From: Oscillospiraceae bacterium
GTDB lineage: Bacteria; Bacillota; Clostridia; Oscillospirales; Ruminococcaceae
Length of the DNA stretch: 64,000 bases
Direction of reading: 5' to 3'
Assembly: GCA_017505635.1 (NCBI GenBank)
Contig: JAFVOU010000040.1
Location: 62,001 to 126,000, forward strand
Positions 25,015 through 33,245 of the stretch are shown in pieces. The position numbers were made by a program, and so were the translations under genes. Within the stretch, counting starts at the first letter, position 1, and each line of letters opens with the position of its first letter. Under the pieces are notes generated by a model, which was not told the DNA's origin, searched no databases, and saw only the letters and a program-made list of their open reading frames with translations.

Positions 25015-25815
25015 ATGAAAAGAACAATAATTATAACCCTTGCTATGCTCATAATTTTCGGCGGTGCAGTGATATTTGGTGCAGGCAGGATATCAGAAGG
25101 CTGGCAAAAACCACAGCATGATGATGTTGCACTGTCTGCAGTTTCTCCGGTAGAACGTGTTAACAGCGAGCTAAAAGAATACAGTTTTGAAAAGTTCGAA
25201 AGCTTTGCCGGTCAGCCGCCTTATGACGATTGGTACAGACAGTGCAAACATCTTAAAGCAGACCCCACCGACGGCATGCTGACCTATGCCGAAGCAGCGG
25301 CTCAGGGTGGTACCTGGGCAGAGAAATTTTGCACCGACCTTGATTTAAATGATAAAACCATTGCACTGGAGCTTATCACTTTGCCAAAAGAATACAACGG
25401 CAGCACTGTTTTTTGCGGATATTATTACAACGAAGAAGAAACAGTATATACCGTTGCTTATCTTATAGATGCTTTTACAGGAAAATTAGTCTATCTTTAT
25501 TACAATGCACCGCATCTGCGTGTGCCGTATACAGAAAAATTTAAACATATTGAAGAATTTGACGATTTTACAACGGTAGAAGAAAAAGGCAGGGATATCG
25601 TATATGCACTTGGACACTCCAAAAACAATGCTACAATAAGCACAGCGGCAAGAACATATCAGGGCAGTGGCAATCTTGTAGAATCCCAATACAAAACAAA
25701 GGACGGCACAGTATACATGTTCAGATACTGTGCAGATAAAGAAAACAATTATCCGCTTACAGAACTTGCAAACTGTACAGTCCTTTTTAATCAGACAGAA
25801 ATAGAAATTAAATAA
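25015..25815 (+). CDS. Membrane-anchored paralog 3 of the tandem family
   Basis: This copy (~266 aa) has the anchor KRTIIITLAMLIIFGGAVIF, then GWQKPQHDDVALSAVSPVER, MLTYAEAAAQGGTWAEKF and the YTG-equivalent IDAFTGKLVYLYY. An ATG at 25009 abuts AGGAGGG, so ATG 25015 is preferred. It directly follows paralog 2 (2-base gap) and shares its ribosome binding site with the end of that gene. Its codon use is slightly richer in GC than copy 1. Confidence 0.76.
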   Translation: MKRTIIITLAMLIIFGGAVIFGAGRISEGWQKPQHDDVALSAVSPVERVNSELKEYSFEKFESFAGQPPYDDWYRQCKHLKADPTDGMLTYAEAAAQGGTWAEKFCTDLDLNDKTIALELITLPKEYNGSTVFCGYYYNEEETVYTVAYLIDAFTGKLVYLYYNAPHLRVPYTEKFKHIEEFDDFTTVEEKGRDIVYALGHSKNNATISTAARTYQGSGNLVESQYKTKDGTVYMFRYCADKENNYPLTELANCTVLFNQTEIEIK

Positions 25816-25826
25816 GCGGTGATTTT

Positions 25827-26651
25827 ATGAAAAAGACTATAACCATATCTGTTTCTATGCTTTTCTGTGTTGCAATTACAATGATGGGCATAAGCTTTGT
25901 TCAGCAAAAGCAATGGACAAAGCCACAGACCGATGAGATGAACATCTTTGTAAATTCACCTGTTGAAGATGTTCAGCAGCAGTATAAAGAATATAAATGG
26001 GACTATATGTACAATTACCCTGAGTCTAAGATTACTGAAGAAAACTGGAATACGTCAGGCGTAGAACTCACCGATGATATGATCAGTTTTGATGAAGCAG
26101 GGTACAAAGCCTGTGAAATGATGGACACGGCACTGCCACAATATAATATCGAAAACAATATATTTTATGGTTTTATAACGCATACCAGAGGATTTAAAAC
26201 AGGTGCTGATGTATACCGTTTTATGGACAGTGCAAGTTGGGATGATGGTTTTATAATAAACCGCAGCTGCGATATTGATATATACACAGGCAAATGTGTT
26301 CAGGCTATTGCAGGCGAAGAAATAATATATAACACCGAGCAGTTTGGCCCATATAAAAAGTATAAAGAGCTGACACAACAACAAACAAATGAAATATTGG
26401 AATATGCAGTGGAAAAATGTAGTGCTTTTGGATATTCGGATTTTGTAAGTTATAAAATAACTGAAGTTCCAGGGTTTAAATCAGCAAAATACTGGGTATA
26501 TATTTACACCGAAAAAGATGAACTGATAAGAGTGTCACTTCTGTATACAGACACAAAGATATATTTTGAAGATTTCTGTAATGAAAAGATGTTAGGGTAT
26601 GGCTTGGATATAACCGAGTTGCCAAATGTGATACCTGACGGAGTTATATAA
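25827..26651 (+). CDS. Membrane-anchored paralog 4 of the tandem family, most divergent
   Basis: The 274-aa protein has a different anchor (TITISVSMLFCVAITMMGIS) but keeps QWTKPQTDEMNIFVNSPVED, MISFDEAGYKA and IDIYTGKCVQAIAG. It is therefore a diverged member of the same family. ATG 25827 follows AGCGGTGATTTT. It ends the operon 27 bases before a strong terminator. A C-terminal YWVYIYTEKDELIRVSLLY strand pair corresponds to similar strands in copies 1-3. Confidence 0.75.
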   Translation: MKKTITISVSMLFCVAITMMGISFVQQKQWTKPQTDEMNIFVNSPVEDVQQQYKEYKWDYMYNYPESKITEENWNTSGVELTDDMISFDEAGYKACEMMDTALPQYNIENNIFYGFITHTRGFKTGADVYRFMDSASWDDGFIINRSCDIDIYTGKCVQAIAGEEIIYNTEQFGPYKKYKELTQQQTNEILEYAVEKCSAFGYSDFVSYKITEVPGFKSAKYWVYIYTEKDELIRVSLLYTDTKIYFEDFCNEKMLGYGLDITELPNVIPDGVI

Positions 26652-26677
26652 GAGTATGGGTGCAACCCTGCTAACTG

Positions 26678-26710
26678 AAAAAACAGAGGAACGTTTGTTC
26701 CTCTGTTTTT
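26678..26710 (+). terminator. Intrinsic terminator of the two-component/paralog operon
   Basis: AACAGAGGAAC-GTTT-GTTCCTCTGTT forms a perfect 11-bp stem with a 4-base loop and TTTTT tail. Confidence 0.93.
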
Positions 26711-26985
26711 GTGTTACTATTTATATTTTTAGATATTATTTTTTTAACTACTAAAAGTGAAAATGTAAATATAATCGTTTTATATAAATAATTATACAAT
26801 AGCAAAATTGCCTTAAAATTAGACACCCTAAATCTTTATAATATGAAATTGTCAGAATAGAGGTATAAATGACAAAATCCCTACAGCCGGGTGTTTCGAC
26901 TGTAGGGACCAAATTTTTGTTTAAAAGAGCAAAAAAATTCATGTATTTTTCACTCAAAATTAAGTGAAGTTACACAATTTTTTGC
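26711..26985. other. Intergenic interval between convergent operons
   Basis: Apart from the hairpin at 26878-26908 I see only AT-rich sequence. A 32-codon frame (ATG 26870, behind AGAGGTAT) runs straight through that hairpin and is probably fortuitous. Confidence 0.5.
26878..26908 (-). terminator. Hairpin terminator downstream of the rRNA methyltransferase gene
   Basis: TCCCTACAG (26878-26886) pairs with CTGTAGGGA (26900-26908) around a 13-base loop, with T-rich sequence on the minus-strand side. The loop is long for a classical terminator, so a dispersed palindromic repeat is an alternative. Confidence 0.55.
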
Positions 26986-28350
26986 CTAATTTGAGGCGTG
27001 TTGGACCAAAAGTACAACGCATTCACAGTGTTTTGTTCTTGGAAACATATCAAAAGGCTGTATAAATTCAACCTTATATCCGTTTTCGGCAAGATATCTG
27101 CAGTCTCTTGCAGCGGTTGAAGGATTACAGCTTATCATAGCGATACGTTCAGGCGCCATGGTAAGAACGGCATTGAGTGTGTTTTCGTCGCAGCCTTTGC
27201 GTGCAGGGTCAAGAACAACAGCAGAAGGACGGAATCCTTCACCGGCAAGCATCTGTGCAGCCATACCGGCATCAGAACAGATAAATCTTGCGTTTTTGAT
27301 TTTGTTTACCTTTGCATTTTCCTTTGCATTTTCAATAGCTTCGGGAATAATTTCGACACCTACAAGAGTTTTTACATCTTTTGCCATAGATAGACCGATT
27401 GTGCCGGCACCGCAGTAAAGGTCAAGCAAAGTATCATCTTTTGTAAGTTTAAGTGCATTTTTGGCAATTGTATACAGATGCTCTGCACCTTCGCGGTTTA
27501 CCTGATAGAAAGAATGCGGGCTTAATGTAATTTTTACACCGCAAAGAATATCCTGAATATTGCCGTCGCCAAAAAGCATAATGTTTTCTTCGCCGAGAAT
27601 AACATTGGTATTTTTGTCGTTGATATTAAGCACAACGGTTTTTATCATTGGATATTTTTCGGTCAAATCTTTTACAAGAACATCAATTTTCCATACCTTG
27701 CGCCTTGTGGAAACAAGACACACCATAAGCTGGTCGGTAACTTCGCCGTAACGGAAGTATATATGGCGGATAAGTCCTGTAAATTTTTCTTCATCATAAG
27801 CCTTGATGCCAAGCTGATTTAATCTGTCTACAATATATTCGGCAATTTCATTGAGCAGTTCCGGCTGAAGAAGACAGTCGTTGCAGGGAATAATACGGTG
27901 GGAACGCTGGGCAAAAAAGCCTGTAATTGCTTTTCCGTTTTCATCTTTTCGCACAGGAAACTGTGCTTTGTTACGGTAACGGTGAATTTTGTCACAGGAC
28001 AATGTGCCGTTTACAGGTACATCAATTTTGCCTATGCGTTCAAAACAGCTTTTTACAAAATTACGCTTTGCAGTTTTTTCTGCTTCGTAGGATATATGCA
28101 AAAAATCACATCCGCCGCATTTTGCAAAATTCGGGCATTTGTTTTCGGTTCGGTCAGGAGAAGGCGTGATAATTTCTTCGGTTTTACCAAAACAGTATGA
28201 AGATAAAACCTTTAATATTTTAACCTTGCATACATCCCCGACAGCGGTCATAGGTACAAAAACAGCAATGTTTTCATACTTGCCAACGCCGTTGCCGTCA
28301 GATGATATATCGGTTATTTCAAGTGTAATAATATCGTTTTTCTTAATCAT
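26986..28350 (-). CDS. rlmD: 23S rRNA (uracil-C5)-methyltransferase, RlmD/RumA family
   Basis: This 454-aa enzyme transfers a methyl group from SAM to a uridine C5 in 23S rRNA. It has an N-terminal TRAM domain (1-60). An iron-sulfur cluster motif NKCPNFAKCGGCDFLH follows (Cys72, Cys78, Cys81). The SAM domain shows LYCGAGTIGLSMA, VLDPARKGC and the catalytic-Cys loop MISCNPSTAARD. In Firmicutes one enzyme often covers both U747 and U1939 (RlmCD), so the exact target is open. It is the last gene of the AraC-lipoprotein-rlmD unit, 9 bases below the lipoprotein gene. Confidence 0.92.
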   Translation of the reverse strand: MIKKNDIITLEITDISSDGNGVGKYENIAVFVPMTAVGDVCKVKILKVLSSYCFGKTEEIITPSPDRTENKCPNFAKCGGCDFLHISYEAEKTAKRNFVKSCFERIGKIDVPVNGTLSCDKIHRYRNKAQFPVRKDENGKAITGFFAQRSHRIIPCNDCLLQPELLNEIAEYIVDRLNQLGIKAYDEEKFTGLIRHIYFRYGEVTDQLMVCLVSTRRKVWKIDVLVKDLTEKYPMIKTVVLNINDKNTNVILGEENIMLFGDGNIQDILCGVKITLSPHSFYQVNREGAEHLYTIAKNALKLTKDDTLLDLYCGAGTIGLSMAKDVKTLVGVEIIPEAIENAKENAKVNKIKNARFICSDAGMAAQMLAGEGFRPSAVVLDPARKGCDENTLNAVLTMAPERIAMISCNPSTAARDCRYLAENGYKVEFIQPFDMFPRTKHCECVVLLVQHASN

Positions 28351-28359
28351 TTAATTTTC

Positions 28360-29277
28360 CTAAACTGTTGCAGGGATATATACGGTTCTTTCAATATAAG
28401 GGAAAGACATTTCAATCAAAGGGTACTGACGGTTGTTGAAGTTGCGGATAATCTCATCTGCAGCCTGCTTGTACATAGAAAAGTCGATAAAGCAGTTCAG
28501 TGCGTATGTACAATCGGACAGGTTATTCTGAAAACTTTCTGTAACAGCTATAAGTTCGATGCCATTGCTGTAAGGGGTATAATCCTTTATGAAGGATGAT
28601 GCGGATTTGTCCACAATAATAAGGGCTTCATTGGTCTCGTTAAAAGCAACAAGGCTGTCACCGGATCCAATCTGGTCAGGAGAAATACTGCTGTTAATCT
28701 GCATTGGTACACCGTAAAGCTCTATGCCTGCAATAAGGGTATCGTAAAAAATCTGCATATTTTCGGACAAATTATCGTTTTTTACACAGGCAAATGTAAA
28801 AATCTTGTTTTCATCAGCATCTTTGATGGTGTTTTCGGCCCACAGATATTTTATTCTTTCAGCAGTGATTTCGGCAGCATGTTTATAGTTGGTGGTGATA
28901 CAGAATGCCTTGTCGTAGCTTATCAGAGTTTCTGTGCTTATATTGCTGAAAGCGAAAGTAACAGGAATTTCCTTGGTGCGTACAAAGTCTATAAACTGCT
29001 TTGCGTTTTCGTCGCTCAGTTTATCGCTGTAAACTGTTATGCTGTTAAGTCCTTCGCTGCTTGCTTTTAATGCATTGATAATAACATCAAAGTGTTCGGA
29101 AGAAACTTCGGTTTCCATAACAGAAAATTTTTCGCTTTCAAAGCTGTTCAGATAATCACAGGTTTCGGTCATGGAAATATCGCATATAGCAAGGTCATAA
29201 CTGACAATTTCTTCCTTTTCACCACAGCCGCACAAAAATATGCAGCAGACAAATAAAAGTGATATCAGATGTTTCAT
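28360..29277 (-). CDS. Sugar-binding-like lipoprotein (periplasmic-binding-protein fold)
   Basis: A lipoprotein signal is clear: KHLISLLFVCCIFLCGC, lipobox LCGC with Cys18. The ~285-residue mature part looks like a LacI/ribose-binding type I fold with a repeated layout (FDVIINALKASSEGLNSITV; YDTLIAGIELYGVPMQINSS; VAFNETNEALIIVDKSASSF). No ABC transporter genes are beside it. The gene overlaps the AraC regulator by 4 bases (ATGA), so it may serve as a sensor or accessory binding protein for that regulator. The ligand is unknown; galactose is suggested only by divergent galK. Confidence 0.7.
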   Translation of the reverse strand: MKHLISLLFVCCIFLCGCGEKEEIVSYDLAICDISMTETCDYLNSFESEKFSVMETEVSSEHFDVIINALKASSEGLNSITVYSDKLSDENAKQFIDFVRTKEIPVTFAFSNISTETLISYDKAFCITTNYKHAAEITAERIKYLWAENTIKDADENKIFTFACVKNDNLSENMQIFYDTLIAGIELYGVPMQINSSISPDQIGSGDSLVAFNETNEALIIVDKSASSFIKDYTPYSNGIELIAVTESFQNNLSDCTYALNCFIDFSMYKQAADEIIRNFNNRQYPLIEMSFPYIERTVYIPATV

Positions 29278-30119
29278 AATTCTCCTTGAGATTCCAAAGA
29301 CTGCAGATATTTGCTTGGCGGAATCTTTTTGATTTTCTTGAATACCCTGGAGAAATAGAACTGGTCAAAGAAACCTACCGAAACTGCAATTTCAGAGATG
29401 GAAAGATTTGTATTTTTAATAAGGGTACACGCTTCGTTGATGCGGTACTCTGTAAGATAGTCGATAGGTGACTGGTTAAGGTTGGAAATAAATACACGGT
29501 AAAGGTGACTGCGGCTTATACCAACAGCACTGGCGATATCGTCAACACTGATGTCGGAAGAATAGTTGAACTGAATATACTTGATGGCATCAATAACATA
29601 GTTTGACTGGGTTGCAGCCTGAGGCTGAATATTTATCGTGTTTTCCTCCATAAGTCTGGACAGGAACAGATAAAGATAGCCAATCATACTTGTGGTATGC
29701 TTTATTGTATTTCCGCTGTTGCTGTAAATTTTATACAGAAAGCTTTTGTATTCTTCGATATCATTAGGACTGTACACAGGCATATTTTCCTTGAAAGGAA
29801 GATGAGACACCAGTTTCTGTGCATTGGTTCCGTTAAAACCAACCCAATAGTATTCCCAAGGGTCGCTTGGGTCGGCTACATAATATACCACCTGAGATGG
29901 TTTTACCAGAAACAGATCACCGGCTTTGAGATGAAAAGTTTTGCCGCCGCATATATAATTGCCTTTGCCGGAAGTAACAAGATGGATGAGAAAATGGTCA
30001 CGGATACCCGGTCCCCAGGAATGGTTAGGGGTACAGCTCTGCAAACCGCAGTTGAATATTGCAAGACTTGCATTGTCCAGCAGTTTCTGTTTGTAGGATT
30101 GTCTGTAAGGATTAGACAT
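29274..30119 (-). CDS. AraC-family transcriptional regulator
   Basis: The 281-aa protein has an N-terminal cupin-like sensing domain (about 15-150: GKGNYICGGKTFHLKAGDLF). The C-terminal AraC DNA-binding domain has two helix-turn-helix units (SVDDIASAVGISRSHLYRVF and SISEIAVSVGFFDQFYFSRV, then FKKIKKIPPSKYL). It probably controls the divergent galactokinase gene and its own operon. ATG 30119 is followed by MSNPYRQSYKQK. The spacing to galK is about 230 bp, enough for a shared control region. Confidence 0.92.
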   Translation of the reverse strand: MSNPYRQSYKQKLLDNASLAIFNCGLQSCTPNHSWGPGIRDHFLIHLVTSGKGNYICGGKTFHLKAGDLFLVKPSQVVYYVADPSDPWEYYWVGFNGTNAQKLVSHLPFKENMPVYSPNDIEEYKSFLYKIYSNSGNTIKHTTSMIGYLYLFLSRLMEENTINIQPQAATQSNYVIDAIKYIQFNYSSDISVDDIASAVGISRSHLYRVFISNLNQSPIDYLTEYRINEACTLIKNTNLSISEIAVSVGFFDQFYFSRVFKKIKKIPPSKYLQSLESQGEL

Positions 30120-30266
30120 ATATTGTACCTCGTTTAAAAATGCATATTGGATTAAGGCTTATAGTTTGACATAATTTTTCATTATCTATAATAATAAAAT
30201 ATTTATTAATAAAAATCAACAAAAATCCATAAATTTACTGAAGAAAAATTACAAGTAAATAAAATA

Positions 30267-30294
30267 GTGACTTTTACTTTATATATGTTATAAT
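30267..30294 (+). promoter_or_regulatory. Promoter for galactokinase
   Basis: GTGACT (30267-30272), 16-bp spacer and TATAAT (30289-30294), 54 bp upstream of the galK start. The weak -35 and short spacer fit activation by the divergent AraC-type regulator. Confidence 0.45.
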
Positions 30295-30347
30295 TATAAC
30301 TAATTATAAAAATGTAAATAATCTTGTTTGGTTTAAAGAGGGATATT

Positions 30348-31631
30348 ATGATTTCGGTATTGCTGAAAGAGAAAATATTAAATGGAGATTATTGCGATGT
30401 TTTTTCCGGACTGTATGGAAAAAACGCAGTGGAAAAACAGCAGAAAAGATATGCTGATGCAATAGGAGAATTTGAAAAAATATATGGAGAAGACAAGGAT
30501 GTCTGCATATATTCAGCTCCGGGCAGAACAGAGATATGCGGTAATCATACAGACCATAACTGTGGGCTGATAGTTGCAGCTGCAATAACTGAAGATACAA
30601 TATGTATTGCTGCCAAAAATGATGAGAATATGGTAAAAATTGCTTCCGAAGGCTATGAAGATATACAGCCGATAAATCTGGACAAATTGCGCGCAACAGT
30701 TTCTGACGAGGGGACAACACGCGGACTTGTGAAAGGTATATGTGCCGGATTTATAAAACATGGCGGAAACTGCAGGGGCCTTGATATGTATATAACATCA
30801 GAAGTTCTTAAAGGTTCAGGTCTGTCATCTTCCGCAGCTTTTGAAAATGCAGTGGCGGTTACTGTAAACAGCGAATACAATGACAGCAGATTTACAGCAG
30901 TGGAACTGGCACTTATCGGTCAGTATGCCGAAAATGAATATTTTGCAAAACCCTGCGGTGTAATGGACCAGACGGTTTCTGCGGTTGGCGGCACAATCTG
31001 TCTTGACCTTGAAGATGTTGCAAACCCAAAGACAGAACAGATACCACTTGACCTTGACAGTATGGGACTTACACTCTGTACAGTGGATTCACGTGCAGGC
31101 CACGATAACCTTACCGAAGAATACGCCTCATTGCCAAAGGAAATGAAAGACATCGCACAGATTTTCTGGAAAGACAGCCTGCGCAGACTTGATTTGCCTA
31201 CATATATAAATCACATTTCATTTCTGCGGGATATGGTTGGTGACAGAGCAGTGCTTCGCGGTATGCATTTTTATATGGAATGCAAAAGAGTGGAGGACTT
31301 GTGTGAAGCTGTTAAAAACGGAAACAAAGAGATGTTCCTTAAAAAAATAACAGAAAGCGGACATTCCTCATATGAATATCTGCAGAATGCATATGTTTCT
31401 GCTGATGTTAAAAATCAGCCTATGGCAATTGCTCTTTCTGTAGCTCAGAGTTTTCTGCAGGATAAAGGCGGTGCATGGAGACTGCAGGGCGGCGGTTTCG
31501 CCGGTTCAATACAGTGTTTTGTTCCAACTGAACTGGTTGATGAGTTTGCAAAATATATGGAAATTGTTCTTGGCGAAGGCTGCTGCAAAACTGTAACCTT
31601 GCGCAGCAAAGGGGCAGTTAAAGTGATATAA
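30348..31631 (+). CDS. galK: Galactokinase (GHMP kinase family)
   Basis: The protein (~427 aa) phosphorylates galactose to galactose-1-phosphate in the Leloir pathway. It shows the substrate signature APGRTEICGNHTDHNCG, the ATP-binding GHMP motif LKGSGLSSSAAFENAV, GVMDQTVSAVGG (an extra catalytic loop) and the C-terminal RLQGGGFAGSIQCF. The frame is open from TTG 30324, but GAGGG just before ATG 30348 marks the start. galT and galE are not in the window, so the rest of the pathway must be elsewhere. Confidence 0.93.
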   Translation: MISVLLKEKILNGDYCDVFSGLYGKNAVEKQQKRYADAIGEFEKIYGEDKDVCIYSAPGRTEICGNHTDHNCGLIVAAAITEDTICIAAKNDENMVKIASEGYEDIQPINLDKLRATVSDEGTTRGLVKGICAGFIKHGGNCRGLDMYITSEVLKGSGLSSSAAFENAVAVTVNSEYNDSRFTAVELALIGQYAENEYFAKPCGVMDQTVSAVGGTICLDLEDVANPKTEQIPLDLDSMGLTLCTVDSRAGHDNLTEEYASLPKEMKDIAQIFWKDSLRRLDLPTYINHISFLRDMVGDRAVLRGMHFYMECKRVEDLCEAVKNGNKEMFLKKITESGHSSYEYLQNAYVSADVKNQPMAIALSVAQSFLQDKGGAWRLQGGGFAGSIQCFVPTELVDEFAKYMEIVLGEGCCKTVTLRSKGAVKVI

Positions 31632-31793
31632 AATCGGGATGGTGAACATGGATTATACAATATCATATATCTTTTATGGCAGCTTATGGCGGTTATAAAA
31701 TCAATGTATATAATATTGAAATGATGCAGACACCATTACTGAAGGCATATAGATTTATAAAATAATAAAAAACTAATTAAGGGAGAAATAATT

Positions 31794-32540
31794 ATGGGTG
31801 ATTATTTATCACAGGTAAACGCAACCAGCTTTTATGTTATAGTTGCGGCAGTATTGGCGTTTATCACAATTATGTGTGGATATATTGTGGTTAAATGCTA
31901 TCGTGCAGGTATTAAAATGGGTATGGACCCTGCGGCACTCAAAAAAACAATCACATCAAGTGCAACATTCACACTGTTGCCATCTATCAGTATTCTGCTT
32001 GGCGTTATAGCTCTCAGCGGTACATTGGGTGTTCCGCTTTCCTGGCTTCGTCTTTCTGTTATCGGTTCTCTGCAGTACGAACTCAACGTTGCGGAAATTG
32101 CGGCTCAGAGTATAGGTCTTTCAGGTCTCCGCCTTGAAGAAATGACAATAGGTTCATTCGTGACAATTGCATTGGTTATGACAATAGGCATTCTTGGCGG
32201 TCTGATGTTCACATTATTCTTCCTTAAGAAATACCTTAACAAAATCCGTAAAGCACCTAAAAAAGAAAACAGCGGCAAACCTGGTTTTGGTGCACACGCA
32301 ACAACAGCAATGTTTATAGGTCTGTGCGGTGCATACATTGGTGCATATATCGGTAAAGCTGTTCCAAGAGAAGGCAGTGATATAATGCCGCTGCTTGTGG
32401 CTATAGTTGCAGGCATTGCAATGGCTGTGTTTGAATTTTTAATTCAGAAAAAAGGCAAAGTGGCACTTGAAAACTTTTCTCTTGCAGCAAGTATGCTTAT
32501 CGCTATGGCTGCAGCAGTTGGTTTCGGTATAATTTTATAA
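31794..32540 (+). CDS. DUF5058 family membrane protein
   Basis: The 248-aa protein has about six membrane helices and fits the DUF5058 pattern: NATSFYVIVAAVLAFITIMC, TITSSATFTLLPSISILLGV, PWLRLS-like SWLRLSVIGSLQYEL, and a C-terminal MAAAVGFGIIL. The family has no proven function; the paired organisation with another membrane protein and a peptidase suggests a transporter. ATG 31794 follows AAGGGAGAAAT. It is first in a three-gene operon. Confidence 0.82.
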   Translation: MGDYLSQVNATSFYVIVAAVLAFITIMCGYIVVKCYRAGIKMGMDPAALKKTITSSATFTLLPSISILLGVIALSGTLGVPLSWLRLSVIGSLQYELNVAEIAAQSIGLSGLRLEEMTIGSFVTIALVMTIGILGGLMFTLFFLKKYLNKIRKAPKKENSGKPGFGAHATTAMFIGLCGAYIGAYIGKAVPREGSDIMPLLVAIVAGIAMAVFEFLIQKKGKVALENFSLAASMLIAMAAAVGFGIIL

Positions 32541-32553
32541 GGAGGTGCAGGTT

Positions 32554-33228
32554 ATGAACGAAAAAGAAAAATACATAGAAGATTTTAACAATGGTCTGCA
32601 TCGTCTGGGCAGAACATTGATGGTTACAACAATTATTCTGCTTATCGGTGTACCATTTGTTTTTGGTATGCTCAGTGGTGTTATGCCTGATGCTAAAGGT
32701 TTCCTTGCAGGATATCTTAAGGTAGCGGTAATTTATCTGCCTGTTTCATTTGTGGAATTTCTTGTTTATGCACCTATGCTTGGCGTAGGCGGCAGCTACA
32801 TTGCATTTATCACAGGTAACGTGACAAATATGAAAATTCCCTGCGCTATGAATGCACAGGATATCGCAGGCACAAAACCGGGGTCTGCTGAAAACGAAAT
32901 TGTAACAACAATCAGCACAGCGGTAAGTGCTATTGTAACAACACTTGTTATTGTTGCGGGTGTTATTATGCTTGTTCCGCTTCAGCCGGTACTGCAGAAC
33001 GAAGTTCTTCTCCCGGCATTCAACAATGTTGTTCCTGCACTTTTTGGCGCCCTTGGTCTTAAATATTTTGCAAAAGCTCCTAAAATTGCATTTATTCCTG
33101 TTCTGCTTATGACGCTGCTGTGCATCTTTGTTCCGTCAATGATTAATCAGACAAGTGTGCTTATGATTCCTTGCGGCGCTCTGGCACTTGCAATAGGTTT
33201 TATACTTTTCAAAAAGGATAAACTGTAA
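32554..33228 (+). CDS. Membrane protein partner of the DUF5058 protein
   Basis: The ~224-aa protein has five or six hydrophobic helices and conserved-looking loops, notably GVGGSYIAFITGNVTNMKIP and ENEIVTTISTAVSAIVTT. I cannot name a family with confidence. GTG 32545 is in frame, but AAGGAGG ends at 32544 and spaces correctly to ATG 32554. It lies 13 bases after DUF5058 and 17 before the M20 peptidase, so the two membrane proteins probably form one complex. Confidence 0.75.
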   Translation: MNEKEKYIEDFNNGLHRLGRTLMVTTIILLIGVPFVFGMLSGVMPDAKGFLAGYLKVAVIYLPVSFVEFLVYAPMLGVGGSYIAFITGNVTNMKIPCAMNAQDIAGTKPGSAENEIVTTISTAVSAIVTTLVIVAGVIMLVPLQPVLQNEVLLPAFNNVVPALFGALGLKYFAKAPKIAFIPVLLMTLLCIFVPSMINQTSVLMIPCGALALAIGFILFKKDKL

Positions 33229-33245
33229 AGAAGGAGAGTTGAATA

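Noticed and set aside
26870..26968. 32-codon frame with AGAGGTAT upstream
   Set aside because: It runs through a strong hairpin between convergent operons and shows no recognisable protein features.
31650..31700. 16-codon frame between galK and DUF5058
   Set aside because: Too short, no conserved feature and no associated hairpin pair.
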